A stretch of DNA of 64,000 bases from Termitomyces sp. T153 (lineage: Eukaryota; Basidiomycota; Agaricomycetes; Agaricales; Lyophyllaceae): NCBI GenBank assembly GCA_018296165.2, contig JACKQL020000088.1, positions 124,001-188,000 of the forward strand. The letters run 5' to 3'. Under the pieces are notes generated by a model. The model worked only from the letters and a program-made list of their open reading frames with translations, made no database searches and had not been told where the DNA came from. A program made the position numbers and the translations under genes. Shown here in pieces: positions 44,979-56,304 of the stretch. The stretch's first letter is position 1, and the number at the start of each line of letters is the position of its first letter.

Positions 44979-45815
44979 TCAATTGAAAATGCTATAACGT
45001 GTTACAAAGTCCACGCACCTTGCATCAGATCCCTCATTTCGAAAGGTAGAATTCCATAACCCGCCAGTCACCAGATCACCCAACCCTTTCACAATCGACC
45101 CCACCCCATACAAAATCGAACCCGCAACAAAGATCGCAGCTCCCGCGAGTAAAAACGGGGACGCGAGTAATATCATCAATCCTTTCAGCAAAGCGTTCAT
45201 CTGCTTTTTCCGCTCTTCTGGGTTTGCTTTTTCGAACTTCTCCGCTTTCTTCAGAAACTCCTCTTTCACCTTCGGGTCTGTGTGTGCGTCTGAGACTTTG
45301 TGCATCGCAACAACGACCTTAGCGGCCTGCTCCTTCTCTTCGCTGATGTGCTCAGCCCCCTGCCCCAGGCTACCATAAAGGACAAGTTGCTCGTTGAGTT
45401 CATCAAGAGCAATTTTCCATGCTTCCTCCTTCGAAACAGCCATCTCATCCTTGTTCTGAGTGCTCAACTCTTTGCCTTCATTGCTCGTTTCCTCGCATAA
45501 CTGGACGGCGAGTGTGAGCTCTTTCAACAAGTCATTCACCTGGTCCCTTCGCTCCTTCCTGTTGGCCCGCAAAAACCTTCTGGCCTGCAACTTCCTCTGA
45601 TAATCCGCTTTCATTTTTATGTCCGTAGGCGTGCGTGAGACCTTTTGCATGGCGCCTATGACCTTGGAGGCCTGACGCCTTTCTTCCTCAGATTGTTCGG
45701 GGCCTTTACCCAAGCTTTCGTAGAGGATGAGTTGTCTGTTCAATTCCTCGAGCGCACCTTGTAGTGCTTTCTTCTCCTCTTGAGAAGATAGGCCCAAGCT
45801 TGAAATAGGCGCCAT
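44979..45815 (-). CDS. Internally duplicated coiled-coil protein with C-terminal membrane segment
   Basis: A single exon encodes 278 residues. Two related units follow each other: about residues 13-105 (ALEELNRQLILYESLGKG ... KVIGAMQKVS ... RANRKERRDQVNDLLKEL) and 130-217 (ALDELNEQLVLYGSLGQG ... KVVVAMHKVS ... KANPEERKKQMNALLKGL). Both are charged and helical. A hydrophobic Ala/Gly-rich segment (about 212-250, with ASPFLLAGAAIFVAGSILYG) suggests membrane insertion; a short soluble tail follows. There is no N-terminal signal. I do not recognise the family. ATG 45815 is the only start that keeps the first unit whole. No operon-like neighbour; the PL14 gene follows upstream on the same strand. 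Confidence 0.7.
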   Translation of the reverse strand: MAPISSLGLSSQEEKKALQGALEELNRQLILYESLGKGPEQSEEERRQASKVIGAMQKVSRTPTDIKMKADYQRKLQARRFLRANRKERRDQVNDLLKELTLAVQLCEETSNEGKELSTQNKDEMAVSKEEAWKIALDELNEQLVLYGSLGQGAEHISEEKEQAAKVVVAMHKVSDAHTDPKVKEEFLKKAEKFEKANPEERKKQMNALLKGLMILLASPFLLAGAAIFVAGSILYGVGSIVKGLGDLVTGGLWNSTFRNEGSDARCVDFVTRYSIFN

Positions 45816-46009
45816 TGGCGATGAGCGCTTAATGAATAGAAACAGTCGTCAAGAGGATTGGTTCCAGATCAAAGAGTCTGGCGCTAGTACTAGTATCCAC
45901 AATACTCTTTCTTGGACAGGTGACTCTTAGAGTTTGATGAGCGTTTTCAGCTCCAAATGTAGGTTGACATACCATCAGAACACGCAGCGGAAAATCTCAT
46001 GAGCCTAGT

Positions 46010-47168
46010 TTACGAACAGTGTCCAGGCCAAATATGGACGTTACTACTCCAAAATTGCGCCCGAAATATCCGAAAACCACGCCTTTTGGTCCTTCGGCGA
46101 CGCCCAGCTCTCATCATGCCCTGTTTCAAGGTCGAGTGAGCGCGATACTAATCAACTATACAGTACTGAACCTACCGCCGAAAAAAGTCTGGAAATGCAT
46201 GCCCTTGATCCTCGCGCTCTCTGCATTACATATCGAGAGACCCTTGATATCCATGACGGACTCGCCATCAACCCAAAGTTGTATCTCACCTAGAGTCCTC
46301 GTGTTAGCTCTCGCCCTCGGAAAATGAGAATGCTTGTACCGTTGTGGTATCCGGATGTGTTCAGCTTAACTCGAAAAGCGATGCTAACCCAACGTCCAAC
46401 AGCAATGTCAAAGTGAAAAGACCCTCTTCCGACAGAGAAGCCATAGTCATTATTTGCCTTAGACTCTGGAGGTACGTTGACTAAAACTGAAGAGTTCGTA
46501 TCTGTCAACGGCAAATATGTGTACAACTCTCCAGCTGAGTTTGGTCTATATATCGAACACGTTAAACGCTCGTTAGATTTATACAATCTTGGAGTGTGCG
46601 TACATACCTCCACATGGGTCTGAAGTTAAAACACTGGCAACGGTTCTGCTGTCTTCCACCCGTACAACTGTAGGATAGGTCGCCTACACCGCCGACTAGG
46701 AAGAAGTGTATTCAGCGAGATTCGTCAATGGATTCTGGGAGACAACTCACAGACACCAGGCAGCTTCCCGCCTTTTACCCACTCCCAGTCCGACTGCAGC
46801 ATCATGCGATAGCTAAAGACAGCCTCAGTAGCTCCACGCGCAAGCTCCTGCGCAAATTCCTTAGGCCCGCTCAGGTGGAATCCAAAGCCACCAGGTAGTT
46901 CGGAAGCTGGGTTGATACTACCCTTAGGATATAACGCCTCCCAAGCCGTTTCAGGCGCGTTGTGCCCATCAGCGGACTTGTGAAGGGGCGACGGCGGGGT
47001 GACAAGCTTGTGCGTAGTGCGAGATGAAACTTTGTGTACGCCAAGCGCTTCGTCGCCAAGAGGAACGTGTAGAATGGATGGGTGATGTTCGTAATGATCA
47101 CTCGTCGTGAACGCATGCTTGAAATTGTCAACAGGGATAAGATGAGATTCAAATTCTCCTTGTGGCAT
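46010..47168 (-). CDS. Polysaccharide lyase family 14-like protein
   Basis: Five exons (47168-46751, 46695-46608, 46545-46340, 46289-46176, 46122-46010) with introns of 50-62 bp give about 312 residues. Family marks are SDWEWVKGGKLPGVFGG across intron 1, the Cys-rich stretch ending CFNFRPMW, GELYTYLPLTDTN, GSFHFDIAVGRWVSIAFRVK, the strand EIQLWVDGESVM and FQTFFGG. PL14 enzymes cleave alginate or glucuronan by beta-elimination in a beta-jelly roll. No signal peptide is seen at MPQGEFESH; an upstream exon is possible because a GT-AG-like intron precedes this ATG. The last 15-20 codons (after SPKDQKAC) do not look like the family. A two-base shift would give WFSDISGAI, so the end may be frameshifted. 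Confidence 0.75.
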
Positions 47169-48714
47169 CTTTGACCTAGAAGAAACTGCTGGAGACTCTG
47201 CCAATATCCGCTTAGAGAATTGATCGTAAGTTCACCTGAGATACAGAAGTGATCAGTACGGATGGCTGAGAATATTGACGCAAAGTACTGCTTACAGAAC
47301 AATTGGTTGATCTTGGTTGTATGGCCTTATGTAAATGTGTAAGCGAACGCGTTCCCCAGAAATTAATGTACAAACAACACGTCGATCACGTGATCATAAC
47401 GATCTTCGTGACCGAGTCTTTTCAAAGGCGTGACAAATCCAAAGTTCCAGTTGTATTTGTCTGTGTCGCTTCTAGAAAGCTTGACGATGACCTTATCTGA
47501 TGTATGTATAATTCGACATCGGCCCGGTCGAGTTCTTGACCTACATTCTGAGCGTAGTAACTCCCTTGAGAACGTAACATTTTGTTTCTGGTATATCCAA
47601 GTATGGCTTTGCAAGTATCATTCTGAATCAAGGCGGTCTCGACATGTCACCCACTTTAGAGGTAACTTCTACCATCACACCGACTATGATGAGGCTGAGT
47701 AAGAAAGAGCCTTACGAAACGAATGCAGTTACACAGGAATCAATATGTGATCTTATTACATATACAAGGGTCCATGAATGACGTCGAGCAACTGAGATGT
47801 AAAAGATTGAAGATGTACGTTTCACTCTTCTATTCTGGCCCTGTAACTGGCTTTTCATTACATAGTTTTCTCCGTTCTCCCGTCTTTGAACCCAAAGATT
47901 GGCTTTTCCGTTCTCCTTTTGAACCCAAAGATCGGCTTCTTACCAGGAATTCGGTCGGAAAGATGTTCACTGACACCCCATTCTAACTGGTACAACTTGA
48001 TAATCGGCCCTTTCTCAATCCGCTGTATCTCACAAGTGCTTAACATCACAAAGAGGTGCAATTAAATTGTTCATATTAGAGCTCCCGGGACGGCAGTTTC
48101 ATAAACTGGCTGCGCACTGGGACATATATCGTGACAGTTTTCCCTTCGTGGGAGATAGAATGTTGTCCTATTCGCATCATCCGAATTTATCGGGAACACC
48201 GGCCTTATGCGATATCAAGGCGGTCGACCTGACTTCCTTTAAGAACGTTACTTTTGGATTGATGGATGAATGGGTTGATGTCGCGCCACAGGCACGCAGA
48301 CGAGGCACAAGCTGGAGGGAATTTCGATATGTCTAATTTCGTCATAATACCTGGCTTTGACTTCTAATCACACACATTACAATAATTTCAAAGGCGGGAA
48401 TGTCGGCGCGGCTACAAAAAGCCGTTCTCGTGTCAGATATTGTTACCCATCAAAGTTTCAATTTGATTACAGGCTATCAGTCGACCACCTACTTAGCACT
48501 CATGACCTCGTCACACTCCCATAGTAGGCGTACTCTGACGAAGCATCAAAATCGTCGCTGTCCCGTGCAGAGCTTCAAAAACCTCGTGTACAGCTTCTTT
48601 CGGTAACTTAGTAGCCTTTTGAACGTTCAAGAAGCTTCGATCCTGCCCCTTGCTGTTCCTGTCTGTGACGTGTCCATTCTCATCTTCGGGCCCTTTCATT
48701 CGCTCTCTTCATCC
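47169..48714. other. Intergenic with a short tandem repeat
   Basis: No gene is recognised in this 1.5-kb gap. A two-unit tandem repeat of about 34 bases lies at 47870-47942, each unit carrying TTGAACCCAAAGAT and CCGTTCTC. A frame at 48067-48336 has no family features. Confidence 0.5.
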
Positions 48715-49402
48715 ATGGAAACCTACTTCGACAACAAAGGGAACATTCTGAACTCATGCATACGCAGTACACGAGACAAGTCGGCACTATATACACTCAA
48801 GACAACGTTTGGGCTGCGTGGTCGGAAGTTGACCGTCTTGCTTGACGAGAATCCTGCGCCGGGAAGATCTTCACATGTTGCGTCGCTCAATTGGAAAGAC
48901 AAGTCGTTTGAAATCTTGGGCCAAAGAAAGACGTTGTCGGAGGTCAGACGTACACAAGGAGGATTCTTCAAGAAGTAGGTATTGAGTTTTTGGGAAGCCT
49001 GTGCTCGGCTAGATGATCTGTTTTCCACCTCGCCTTTTTGGATTCTCATGCTGAGCGCATTGTACTTAGGACTCGACATTGGAGATGGACTGCGGATAGA
49101 AAGGAGTATGAACTTCGGTATGATGACGACGAAGGCTGGAAGGTAACGTTTTCCCTTGGTAATATCCATGACTTACCGTATACTTATCTCGGGTTTAGGC
49201 CACTTTGAATGACAACATGTCGATTGGTGCTCGATTTCTCGTTCCAGGCCGCCCTCATTTGTTTGGCAAACTTGATCCACCTGCATTACACTTGACCAAA
49301 ACCGCACTGGAGGCCGATGAAATCTTCTTGATTCTGGTTTTAATATATTCCGAGATAAAACGCCAGGACAGTACGGTGCGAAATTGGTCTCAATCTGGGT
49401 AA
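48715..49402 (+). CDS. DUF6593-like protein
   Basis: Exons 48715-48974, 49070-49142 and 49199-49402 (introns 95 and 56 bp, GT-AG) give 178 residues. The layout fits the DUF6593 family common in agaricomycetes: DKSALYTLKTTFGLRGRKLT, a strand-rich core ending SLNWKDKSFEILGQRK, then HWRWTADRKEYELRYDDD, and a C-terminal helix (LTKTALEADEIFLILVLIYS). No signal peptide or catalytic residues are known. An alternative last intron (GTGCGA at 49377 to an AG near 49431) would replace the last residues by a Ser/Asn/Gly tail. Function unknown. Confidence 0.62.
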
Positions 49403-50178
49403 CTTCCTTGTTGATCTTCGACTATCATTAGAACAGTTCCTCGTCGAACGGAGGTGTTGGATGGTGACATGGGCGTCGGCGAGGTACCATATTAGTGACC
49501 TTCTGAATACTACCCTTCAGCTATTGACTATAGTATGCCTGATAAACAGCGGACAATTTGCCTTAATCCATCCGCGCCATTTTTGTTTTAGTGCTGAGCA
49601 ACTTGCACTGTAGAGGAAGGTCAATCAATACGAGCCCAAGCTATCTCAAATAATTTTCATCGGTAAAGTCAATAGTGTCTTCGATTTCCTGAAATAGGAA
49701 GACTTGTTGAGGAGGATAAAAAGATTTAGCTCAAGTCTGACGTCTGAATCTGTACCAGCACATTGCATGGATGAGTCTTATGAGCATAGCATGTCGCGGT
49801 TAGAATAATACGAAGAGAAGTAGTAATGCCTTCAGTCCTAATTCCACCTGTCTTTGAATTCCTACACGTCTTCTACTAGGTGCGGTACCGCATCAACCTG
49901 GAGCAAGATGTCAAAATGTGATAAATCGCCTTACTGTCAAATCGATTACCACCAGTCTCATATGCAGGTGTCGATCAAATTATCACTTGAGTTTAGAATC
50001 GTGTGTGTGCGAGCGATTGAAAGCCTTGATTTTGTATTTTCAATTGACTATATACAACATACAGACCGGGATTTCTCTATATATTGACTGCACCCGCGAA
50101 TCGGAATTCCAGCGTACTGAAATGTTGGAGTCAGCTTAGTTGTAACATCACCTTTGGCAAAACTTACCGAAAAGCAGA
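49403..50178. other. Intergenic, no gene seen
   Basis: This holds the 3' flanks of the DUF6593-like gene and of the convergent GH7 gene. Short frames have no support. Confidence 0.5.
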
Positions 50179-51591
50179 TTAGTAGGTAGTGTCTATGTCA
50201 CCGACGCGGATGTTGGAGAAGATAACTTGGGCATCGGGGTGTTGGCTCTCGACTTCGTCGGGTTTGCCAGAGTCGGTAGAGCAAGGACCACGGGCGACAC
50301 CAGGATTAGAGGCGCTGGCATTAACGGGGTAGTTAGAGTCGAGCCAGAGCATGTTGGCCGTGTGATCGTCCCAAATAGAGAGAACGAGGACCATTCCCTT
50401 CTTAAGAGCCGTACCCATCTCGGTCAAACCACCCTTAGCCTGGAACTGAGTGCGATCACCAAAGACCTGCTTCTGCTCATCACAGAAGTCATCGGTAATG
50501 GAGTCGCCAGAAGTCATGCCGGGAATGTTGACCTTGCTGTTCTGGATAACTCGGCCGTTCTGGACGTAGATGCGGCGAATTTCAGCGAGGTTTCCAGAAG
50601 TGGAGTTGTTGGAGGAGATGAATTGAGTGACAACAGTGAACTTGCTGTTGGTATCGACAGTCAAACCAGGACCAAAGAAGGACTTGTCGCCCATACGGAA
50701 AGAGTTGAAGTCGCATCCGTCGGGGTCGCAGACAGTGGCATAGCGGTCTTCTGTACCGCAGGCAGTACCCTCACAGCGCTCGAGGCCATCAGAAGTGCAA
50801 GGATGGGGAGTGTAGGCGGAAGCCATGCTGTTGGCCTCCCAGATGTCCATCTCATTGCAGCAGGCACCGTACTTGCCAGTTCCAGAGTTTGAGTCGTTAG
50901 GGGAGGCCTCCCATCCCTCAGAATTGGCCTAGAAGAGAGATCAATATCGAGCTTTAATGTCTGTCGTGGCTTGACTTGCCTCTCCATCAATGAACTTCAA
51001 ATCGCGAGGACACTGCGAGTCGCAGTAACCAGTTCCGTACTTGGCACCAGCTTTGTTGGTAGGGTGCTTGGACATACCACCATCGGCATCCATCTCGGAG
51101 AAGTAGAGAGCGCCGTTAAGACCGCAAGGGAGTTGGGAAACATCGACGTCAAAGGTGAACTCCTGATTCATGAGCTGGAACATCTCATACTGAGTGTCGC
51201 TATTGAGGAGGTAGAGACGCGAGCCGACGTTCTTCTGAGATGCTTGGGTAACGTATTTGAGAGTAAGAGCGTTGCCGCTGGTTGTGACACCATAGGTGCC
51301 GGGGTAGTCAGCACCCTCGAGGGCGCAGTTGGCAGCGCAGGTGGGACCGTCAGGGCATAGGGAACTGTCCCATTCGTTTCCAGTATAGCAGTTAGTGTAA
51401 CCGGTGGTGGTATGGGTCCAGCGCCAGTTGGAGTCGAGGACGACAGCACCATTGGATTGGGTGGTGCAACCCGATGCGGTGCATTTCTGCCAAGATAGCT
51501 TGGGGTGAGTTTCAGCGGTATTGTTGCCGACTTGCTGAGCAGAGACGATGGCGAGGAGAGAAAAAGCAGTGAGGACAACTTTGGGGAACAT
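50179..51591 (-). CDS. Secreted GH7 cellobiohydrolase (reducing-end, no CBM)
   Basis: The protein releases cellobiose from cellulose chain ends outside the cell. Exons 51591-50980 and 50928-50179 give 453 residues. Residues 1-18 ([18 protein letters not shown]) are a signal peptide, and the mature chain starts QQVGNN. The catalytic motif is EMDIWEAN with Glu230 (nucleophile), Asp232 and Glu235 (acid/base). Many Cys, [18 protein letters not shown] and [17 protein letters not shown] are family hallmarks. The protein ends at DIDTTY with no linker or CBM1, so it is a core-only enzyme. The 51-bp intron has a GC donor (GAG/GCAAGT...CTAG/GCC); the only GT nearby gives a frameshift. The start at 51591 places the signal peptide at the N-terminus; the frame upstream has no ATG-led leader. 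Confidence 0.95.
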
Positions 51592-51640
51592 TGTGAAGGG
51601 AGTAGCTGACAAGCTGAAGACTTGGTCCTGCACATTGTAT

Positions 51641-51648
51641 CCTTTATA
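51641..51648 (-). promoter_or_regulatory. TATA box of the GH7 gene
   Basis: TATAAAGG on the minus strand, about 50 bases before the start codon. It is the only good TATA match in the first 150 bases upstream. Confidence 0.5.
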
Positions 51649-54600
51649 CCTAGAAATGCGGATAACTCCGGGGTGCAGCTCACACCTAGTTGTCTCTAGG
51701 ATTTGTTGTCGGGCTACGCGTGTCTGTGATCGCCCAGGGTCACTGGTGAAGTATGGATTCAGTAGCTCTTCTGCCGGTTCAAGAACGTCGATAACCTCAA
51801 ACAGACAGATATTACGCCCGTCTGGAGTGTCCTGCTTCGAAAAATGGAAGACGAGTTATCTCTAGCTGAAAAAATGTGCGTGTCTGTCCGGGATCTGATG
51901 AATATTCAAGAGCCGTATTCCGCGCATTGCTACGAAAGAAGTCTGAAGAATAAGAGCGGAACCTCGTCTGATGGACTTCAGAACTTATGAAATATACAAC
52001 TCAGATAGCATGAAAAAATGTTATCGATGTCATCCCGAACGCAAGATCTCGAGTCTAAGCTTGAGCAGCGAGCTGAACCAGGGTTGAGTTGAACTTGAGA
52101 GAAAATATTATGATCACCGAGAGCAATGTACACTGTCATCACGTGTTACTCCGCAATTTAGTTTGATAGCGTTGTTTACACAGACTATTCAAAGTACGCT
52201 GGCATGTCCCGATTCACATTACATATAAGGGCATTGTTCCTCACCATTGAAGATACATAACCTTCTGACCATAAGTTGAAGCTCCGATCGCTCTACTTCG
52301 TTTCCAGTTTTGACCTATCGATCTCATGGCCAGCCTGAATATCCGTGGATGAATCAGAAGATACGGCGCGTAGCTGCCGTGATGTTACATTTATATTCCT
52401 GAATGACAGAAAAAGAACACTAGAAGGACCGTTGGGTCTCGATAGACGATCCGGGATATTTGTGATCGATCTATCAATGATTGTATGAAGTTGTATGTAC
52501 TACATATACGAGGTCCACGGGTACTTCGCTTGAACAGATTTTTACGCGACGCGTCGTGATATCCTTTCGGCGTAAATACAAACCCCGCTCTTCCGTGGAA
52601 TCGGCAAGCGTAGACAACGCCTTGAACATCCTCGACGAGGGACTCAATAACGACACCACATCTTGACTCACAATAAGCTTGAATCACCTCACGTATTGAC
52701 TCCATTGATGCAATGCTAGTACTATAAATGGGCTGTTCTTGAGGAAATCTTTTCTTGTCCCGACTGAAGGGGGTAATTAGTTCGAGCTAGATTGAGCGAT
52801 ATACGACCAATTGTTCGCGGGATACTCGTCAGGTGATCATTTCTAACGAAACGATGTTGATACCGACTCGGATCAGATCTCACCAATGCCCGGTACCGTG
52901 GTGTGGTCTTCCGCTCGGAGAATCGTGAGAATTGACTGCGAGCAAAGTTTCTTAACGCTTCCTACTAGCCTCTTTTACTAGGAATCTCAGAGTCTGCTTT
53001 GTCGTTGTATCTGCAGGACTGCCTCAACTCTCTGACGACAACAAATTATCAAAAGTCTTTTTATGAAAGGGTAGTCCGAGCTACGCGAGGCCATAGTCAC
53101 GGTAGCGGCTCAAACGTCGAACTGCCATGATACAAACTCAGATAGTAAGCGACTTCCCACTCATCGATGCAGCTTTCCAGAGGTATGTATGAATGATACT
53201 TATTTTCGAATCCCTATCTCACGAGTATCTAGCAGCATCGGAGCAACGCCCGCTGTGTTTGGACTTGGCTCGGGCTATGAGATCATCCCAGAGGAGCGAA
53301 TCTATCTTGAATAAAGGTTGAGAAAATACTCTCTTCCTACGTAGGCCGTGTCCATAATACCTTTGTTGTTAAAAAAGCAATGCATAGTACGGATGAACAT
53401 CCACTTTGCTTGTTTTGTAGTCTTCATTTCATCCGGTTTCAAAATCGGTGAAGGAAGTCTTGGCCTGGAGGGAAAAGAAGCTCTTGTGTACTCTAAAAAC
53501 GGCAATGTTTGTACGGTCAAGGTAAAGGCCTATCAATGTTTGAGAAATGGTATATTCTCTTCCAGTCTCCTGTACATGGAGATTTTTGACATGATGCTCA
53601 CATATTTTGGTGCGTACCGAATTGCAAAGCAAGCCATCGCCTTCTTCCTTTGGGAAGAAAGCCGCATAGTAGAGAATGCTTCGTCCTCTCAAACTTCGAA
53701 CATTGTTTTACCTCTTTAGTCTTAGCATCGTTCATGGACCTCCTTGATTCTCCCCAAGCTTATCTTACTAATTTCAAGTTAGTGGTCATAAAAAAATATG
53801 CCAGTCAATGACATCCTACGTGCCCGTGGTGTCGAAAAAGCGGCAGTTCGGCCGTCCATTAGCAGACTCTGGCCGGAGAAATACCAAATTACTACTTATG
53901 TTATGAACAGGGGTCCTGGAGCCGGCTGGGAGTATTCAAATGGGTTTCATATCCTTGATTCTCGGCTTTACATGAACATATCTTACCATGTTAGATCGGG
54001 AATTTTCTCAGTATGCATTCTTCAAGTTGTCCCAGATAGCTGAAGGAAATCAGGAAACGGGCGAAGATTGAAAATGACTGCAAGTATCCGATCCCCGCGA
54101 CATTCCTGAGCAACGATGGTCATCACGTTATGGAACATTCATGGGTTGAGTTTATTTGACTCACGTCGTCGTTTTTCTGGAGAAGCATGAACAGGCAAGT
54201 TGTTGAGATAAGCTCTTATTGTTTCCCAACCAGTCTTCGAGCAGACTCAGGGTTGTTACTATACACTTGGCGACTCGAGTAGGACTCCCATGTAACAGGA
54301 AATCCTTCTCATGTGAGAAATGGTCATCGCCCCAGGCCGTTGCCAGATCGTTCGACTGGTTGGGCTGGATGACTCGTACGACGATTTATGGATGGAATGG
54401 TCACTTCTTCCTCACGCTTTCCCTCTAGTGGTGATCCTATCTGCGGCGCGCCAGTGTCCGCATGCGTGTTTTTGGCTCTATAAATTATACATCGCTCAGG
54501 TTCAATAACACACGTAGTAAAGCAGGCTCATGCGGTGAGCTTTCACGTCAGGAGAAACTAGCGATTTTCCTAAAATCATAACAGAATCTGCTACCATGTC

Positions 54601-54822
54601 TTAGATTACGAAGTCCTGAAAAGGGAGGTCTACGAACCTTGTTAGACTTGAAACTGGCGATGAAAAACAGTTGAAGAATGCAGATTATTTGTGAAATTAC
54701 ACATTAACTATTACAATGTTCAGACAGATTTGAGACGCTGAACTTTCGGAACCGAAGAGGTGTGGTTGATTGTCGCATATAAAAAACAGGTACGCCCTTC
54801 GATGGTAATTCAACCCGGCAAG
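51649..54822. other. Long intergenic region, no gene seen
   Basis: About 3.2 kb with normal CpG content. Frames at 52391-52705 (minus) and 53348-53719 (plus) have no recognisable domain, weak starts and no paired exons, so I do not call them. It contains the promoter of the GH7 gene and the 3' flank of the F-box gene. Confidence 0.5.
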
Positions 54823-56304
54823 CTAGGAAAGAAAGCGCAGTGAATCCCAGACTGCGTTCGTTTTATAAGGGGCTTCCTCTTTCTCAATTCTCAGTTCCGA
54901 ATTCTCGATAGTAGTTATCGGCCGTTTTTTCTCCTCGGGGCAAATCCATACAATAGAAACCTGAGGTTGGTATATGAGCCTTGCACGTTCAAGGAATGGA
55001 TATGTGCGGATGAGGTAGGATAGGAACATGTTCGCGACCGCTACGGCCCAGCCATCCGTGAGGCGTGATTCGCCGGTCCCCATGGTTAGCTCAATGCTCG
55101 TGAGGTTGCTATTATGAACCTTGGCATCTGAGAGAACAGAAGAAAGAGTGTCGATATCGATGGGGGTGCCAGAGATGGTAAGATGCTTGAGCGAAGGGAA
55201 TCTCATATGAATGGTTTTGATAAGGTTAGCATCAATGCCGTTGATCTTGCAGAAGAAAAATTCGATCTTATCTGACAAGTTCCTGATCGATGTGCAGATG
55301 TCGTTTGGCTGAGCAGGAAGGACAAAGTCAATAGAATGAATGGGGCGGTCCCTTGTGAACCACAGTGAGTAGGTATTGGGGCCCTGATACGATCGTAGAT
55401 TTGGGAGGATATCCGGTGGCAAGTAGTCGAGTGGGGGCAAATAACTATCTCCGGTTGTCATGTATAACGAAAGCTTCTGAACGCTGGAGCAGCTAGTAAT
55501 CACTGGTATAAACAAGAGCGATTGTACGCAGCTCACTGGGATTTCTAGAACAGAAAGAGTCGTGGGAGGATGAGTCTTTGTCATTGCAAAAAGGACATCG
55601 GTCGCTGGCCCGACAGAAATTTTTCGTAAGTTTCGAGGTTGTATCAGAAGTGAGACAAAGAGTGGATTATTGAAGTAGGCCTGAGCATTGAAAGGATACG
55701 CAAAAATGAGTGTTTCAAATGCGAGTGACGAGAAGTCGGGGAAGTCTTCAAATTGGCATGACGTCCGGCACGACTGGAGTTCGAGGTTGGTGAGTTGGGG
55801 TATGCGGCTGAGAGCCGATAAATTGTGTCTCGAAAATTCAATGTCATGACACACAAGTGTACGCAAATTGACGAGTGATGGAAGATATGAGAACAACGTG
55901 TCCACAAGCTGCGGTGATGGGAGTCCTTTGTCATGTCGATACAAAAATGTGGATGGCAGTAGACGAATCTCAGTTACGCTATTAGCAATGTGCGCAGTGC
56001 GTAAAACCGATAGTCGTGCAAGACTGGTTGCAAGATATGCGTCCCGTCGTCCAGAAGTGGCAGGGATCGAAACATAGTTAAAGCGAACAATGAAAAGCTT
56101 GAAGAGCGATGGCTGAGCCAACCAGCGTAAATGACAACATGTAAACGTGAGGTTATATATTGACGATTGCGTCATATACGACATGATTTCGTGCCAGAGT
56201 TCAACGGGTAATGTGACGCGGCGCGACGTAGACAGAGTCGATGATAATGCCGGATAACTTACGTTAGAGAGCGATAGCGATAAGAGTTCAGTGTCGGAAT
56301 CCAT
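54823..56304 (-). CDS. F-box protein with leucine-rich repeat-like region
   Basis: An intronless gene of 493 residues. The F-box spans about residues 32-72 (VTLPVELWHEIMSYMTQSSI then NLTFTCCHLRWLAQPSLFKL). The rest is rich in Leu strands and helices with LRR-like spacing (NLRTLVCHDIEF, QLTNLELQSC, NLRKISVG, SVQKLSLYMT, SLKHLTISGTPIDI, NLTSIELTMG). F-box proteins bind Skp1 and bring substrates to SCF ubiquitin ligases; this group is greatly expanded in agaricomycetes and individual targets are unknown. ATG 56304 is the first Met in a clean frame. No signal or membrane segment. Confidence 0.85.
   Translation of the reverse strand: MDSDTELLSLSLSNVSYPALSSTLSTSRRVTLPVELWHEIMSYMTQSSIYNLTFTCCHLRWLAQPSLFKLFIVRFNYVSIPATSGRRDAYLATSLARLSVLRTAHIANSVTEIRLLPSTFLYRHDKGLPSPQLVDTLFSYLPSLVNLRTLVCHDIEFSRHNLSALSRIPQLTNLELQSCRTSCQFEDFPDFSSLAFETLIFAYPFNAQAYFNNPLFVSLLIQPRNLRKISVGPATDVLFAMTKTHPPTTLSVLEIPVSCVQSLLFIPVITSCSSVQKLSLYMTTGDSYLPPLDYLPPDILPNLRSYQGPNTYSLWFTRDRPIHSIDFVLPAQPNDICTSIRNLSDKIEFFFCKINGIDANLIKTIHMRFPSLKHLTISGTPIDIDTLSSVLSDAKVHNSNLTSIELTMGTGESRLTDGWAVAVANMFLSYLIRTYPFLERARLIYQPQVSIVWICPEEKKRPITTIENSELRIEKEEAPYKTNAVWDSLRFLS

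Noticed and set aside
52391..52705. 104-codon minus-strand frame
   Set aside because: No domain, no paired exons and no sign of conservation; it could be a small gene but cannot be supported here.
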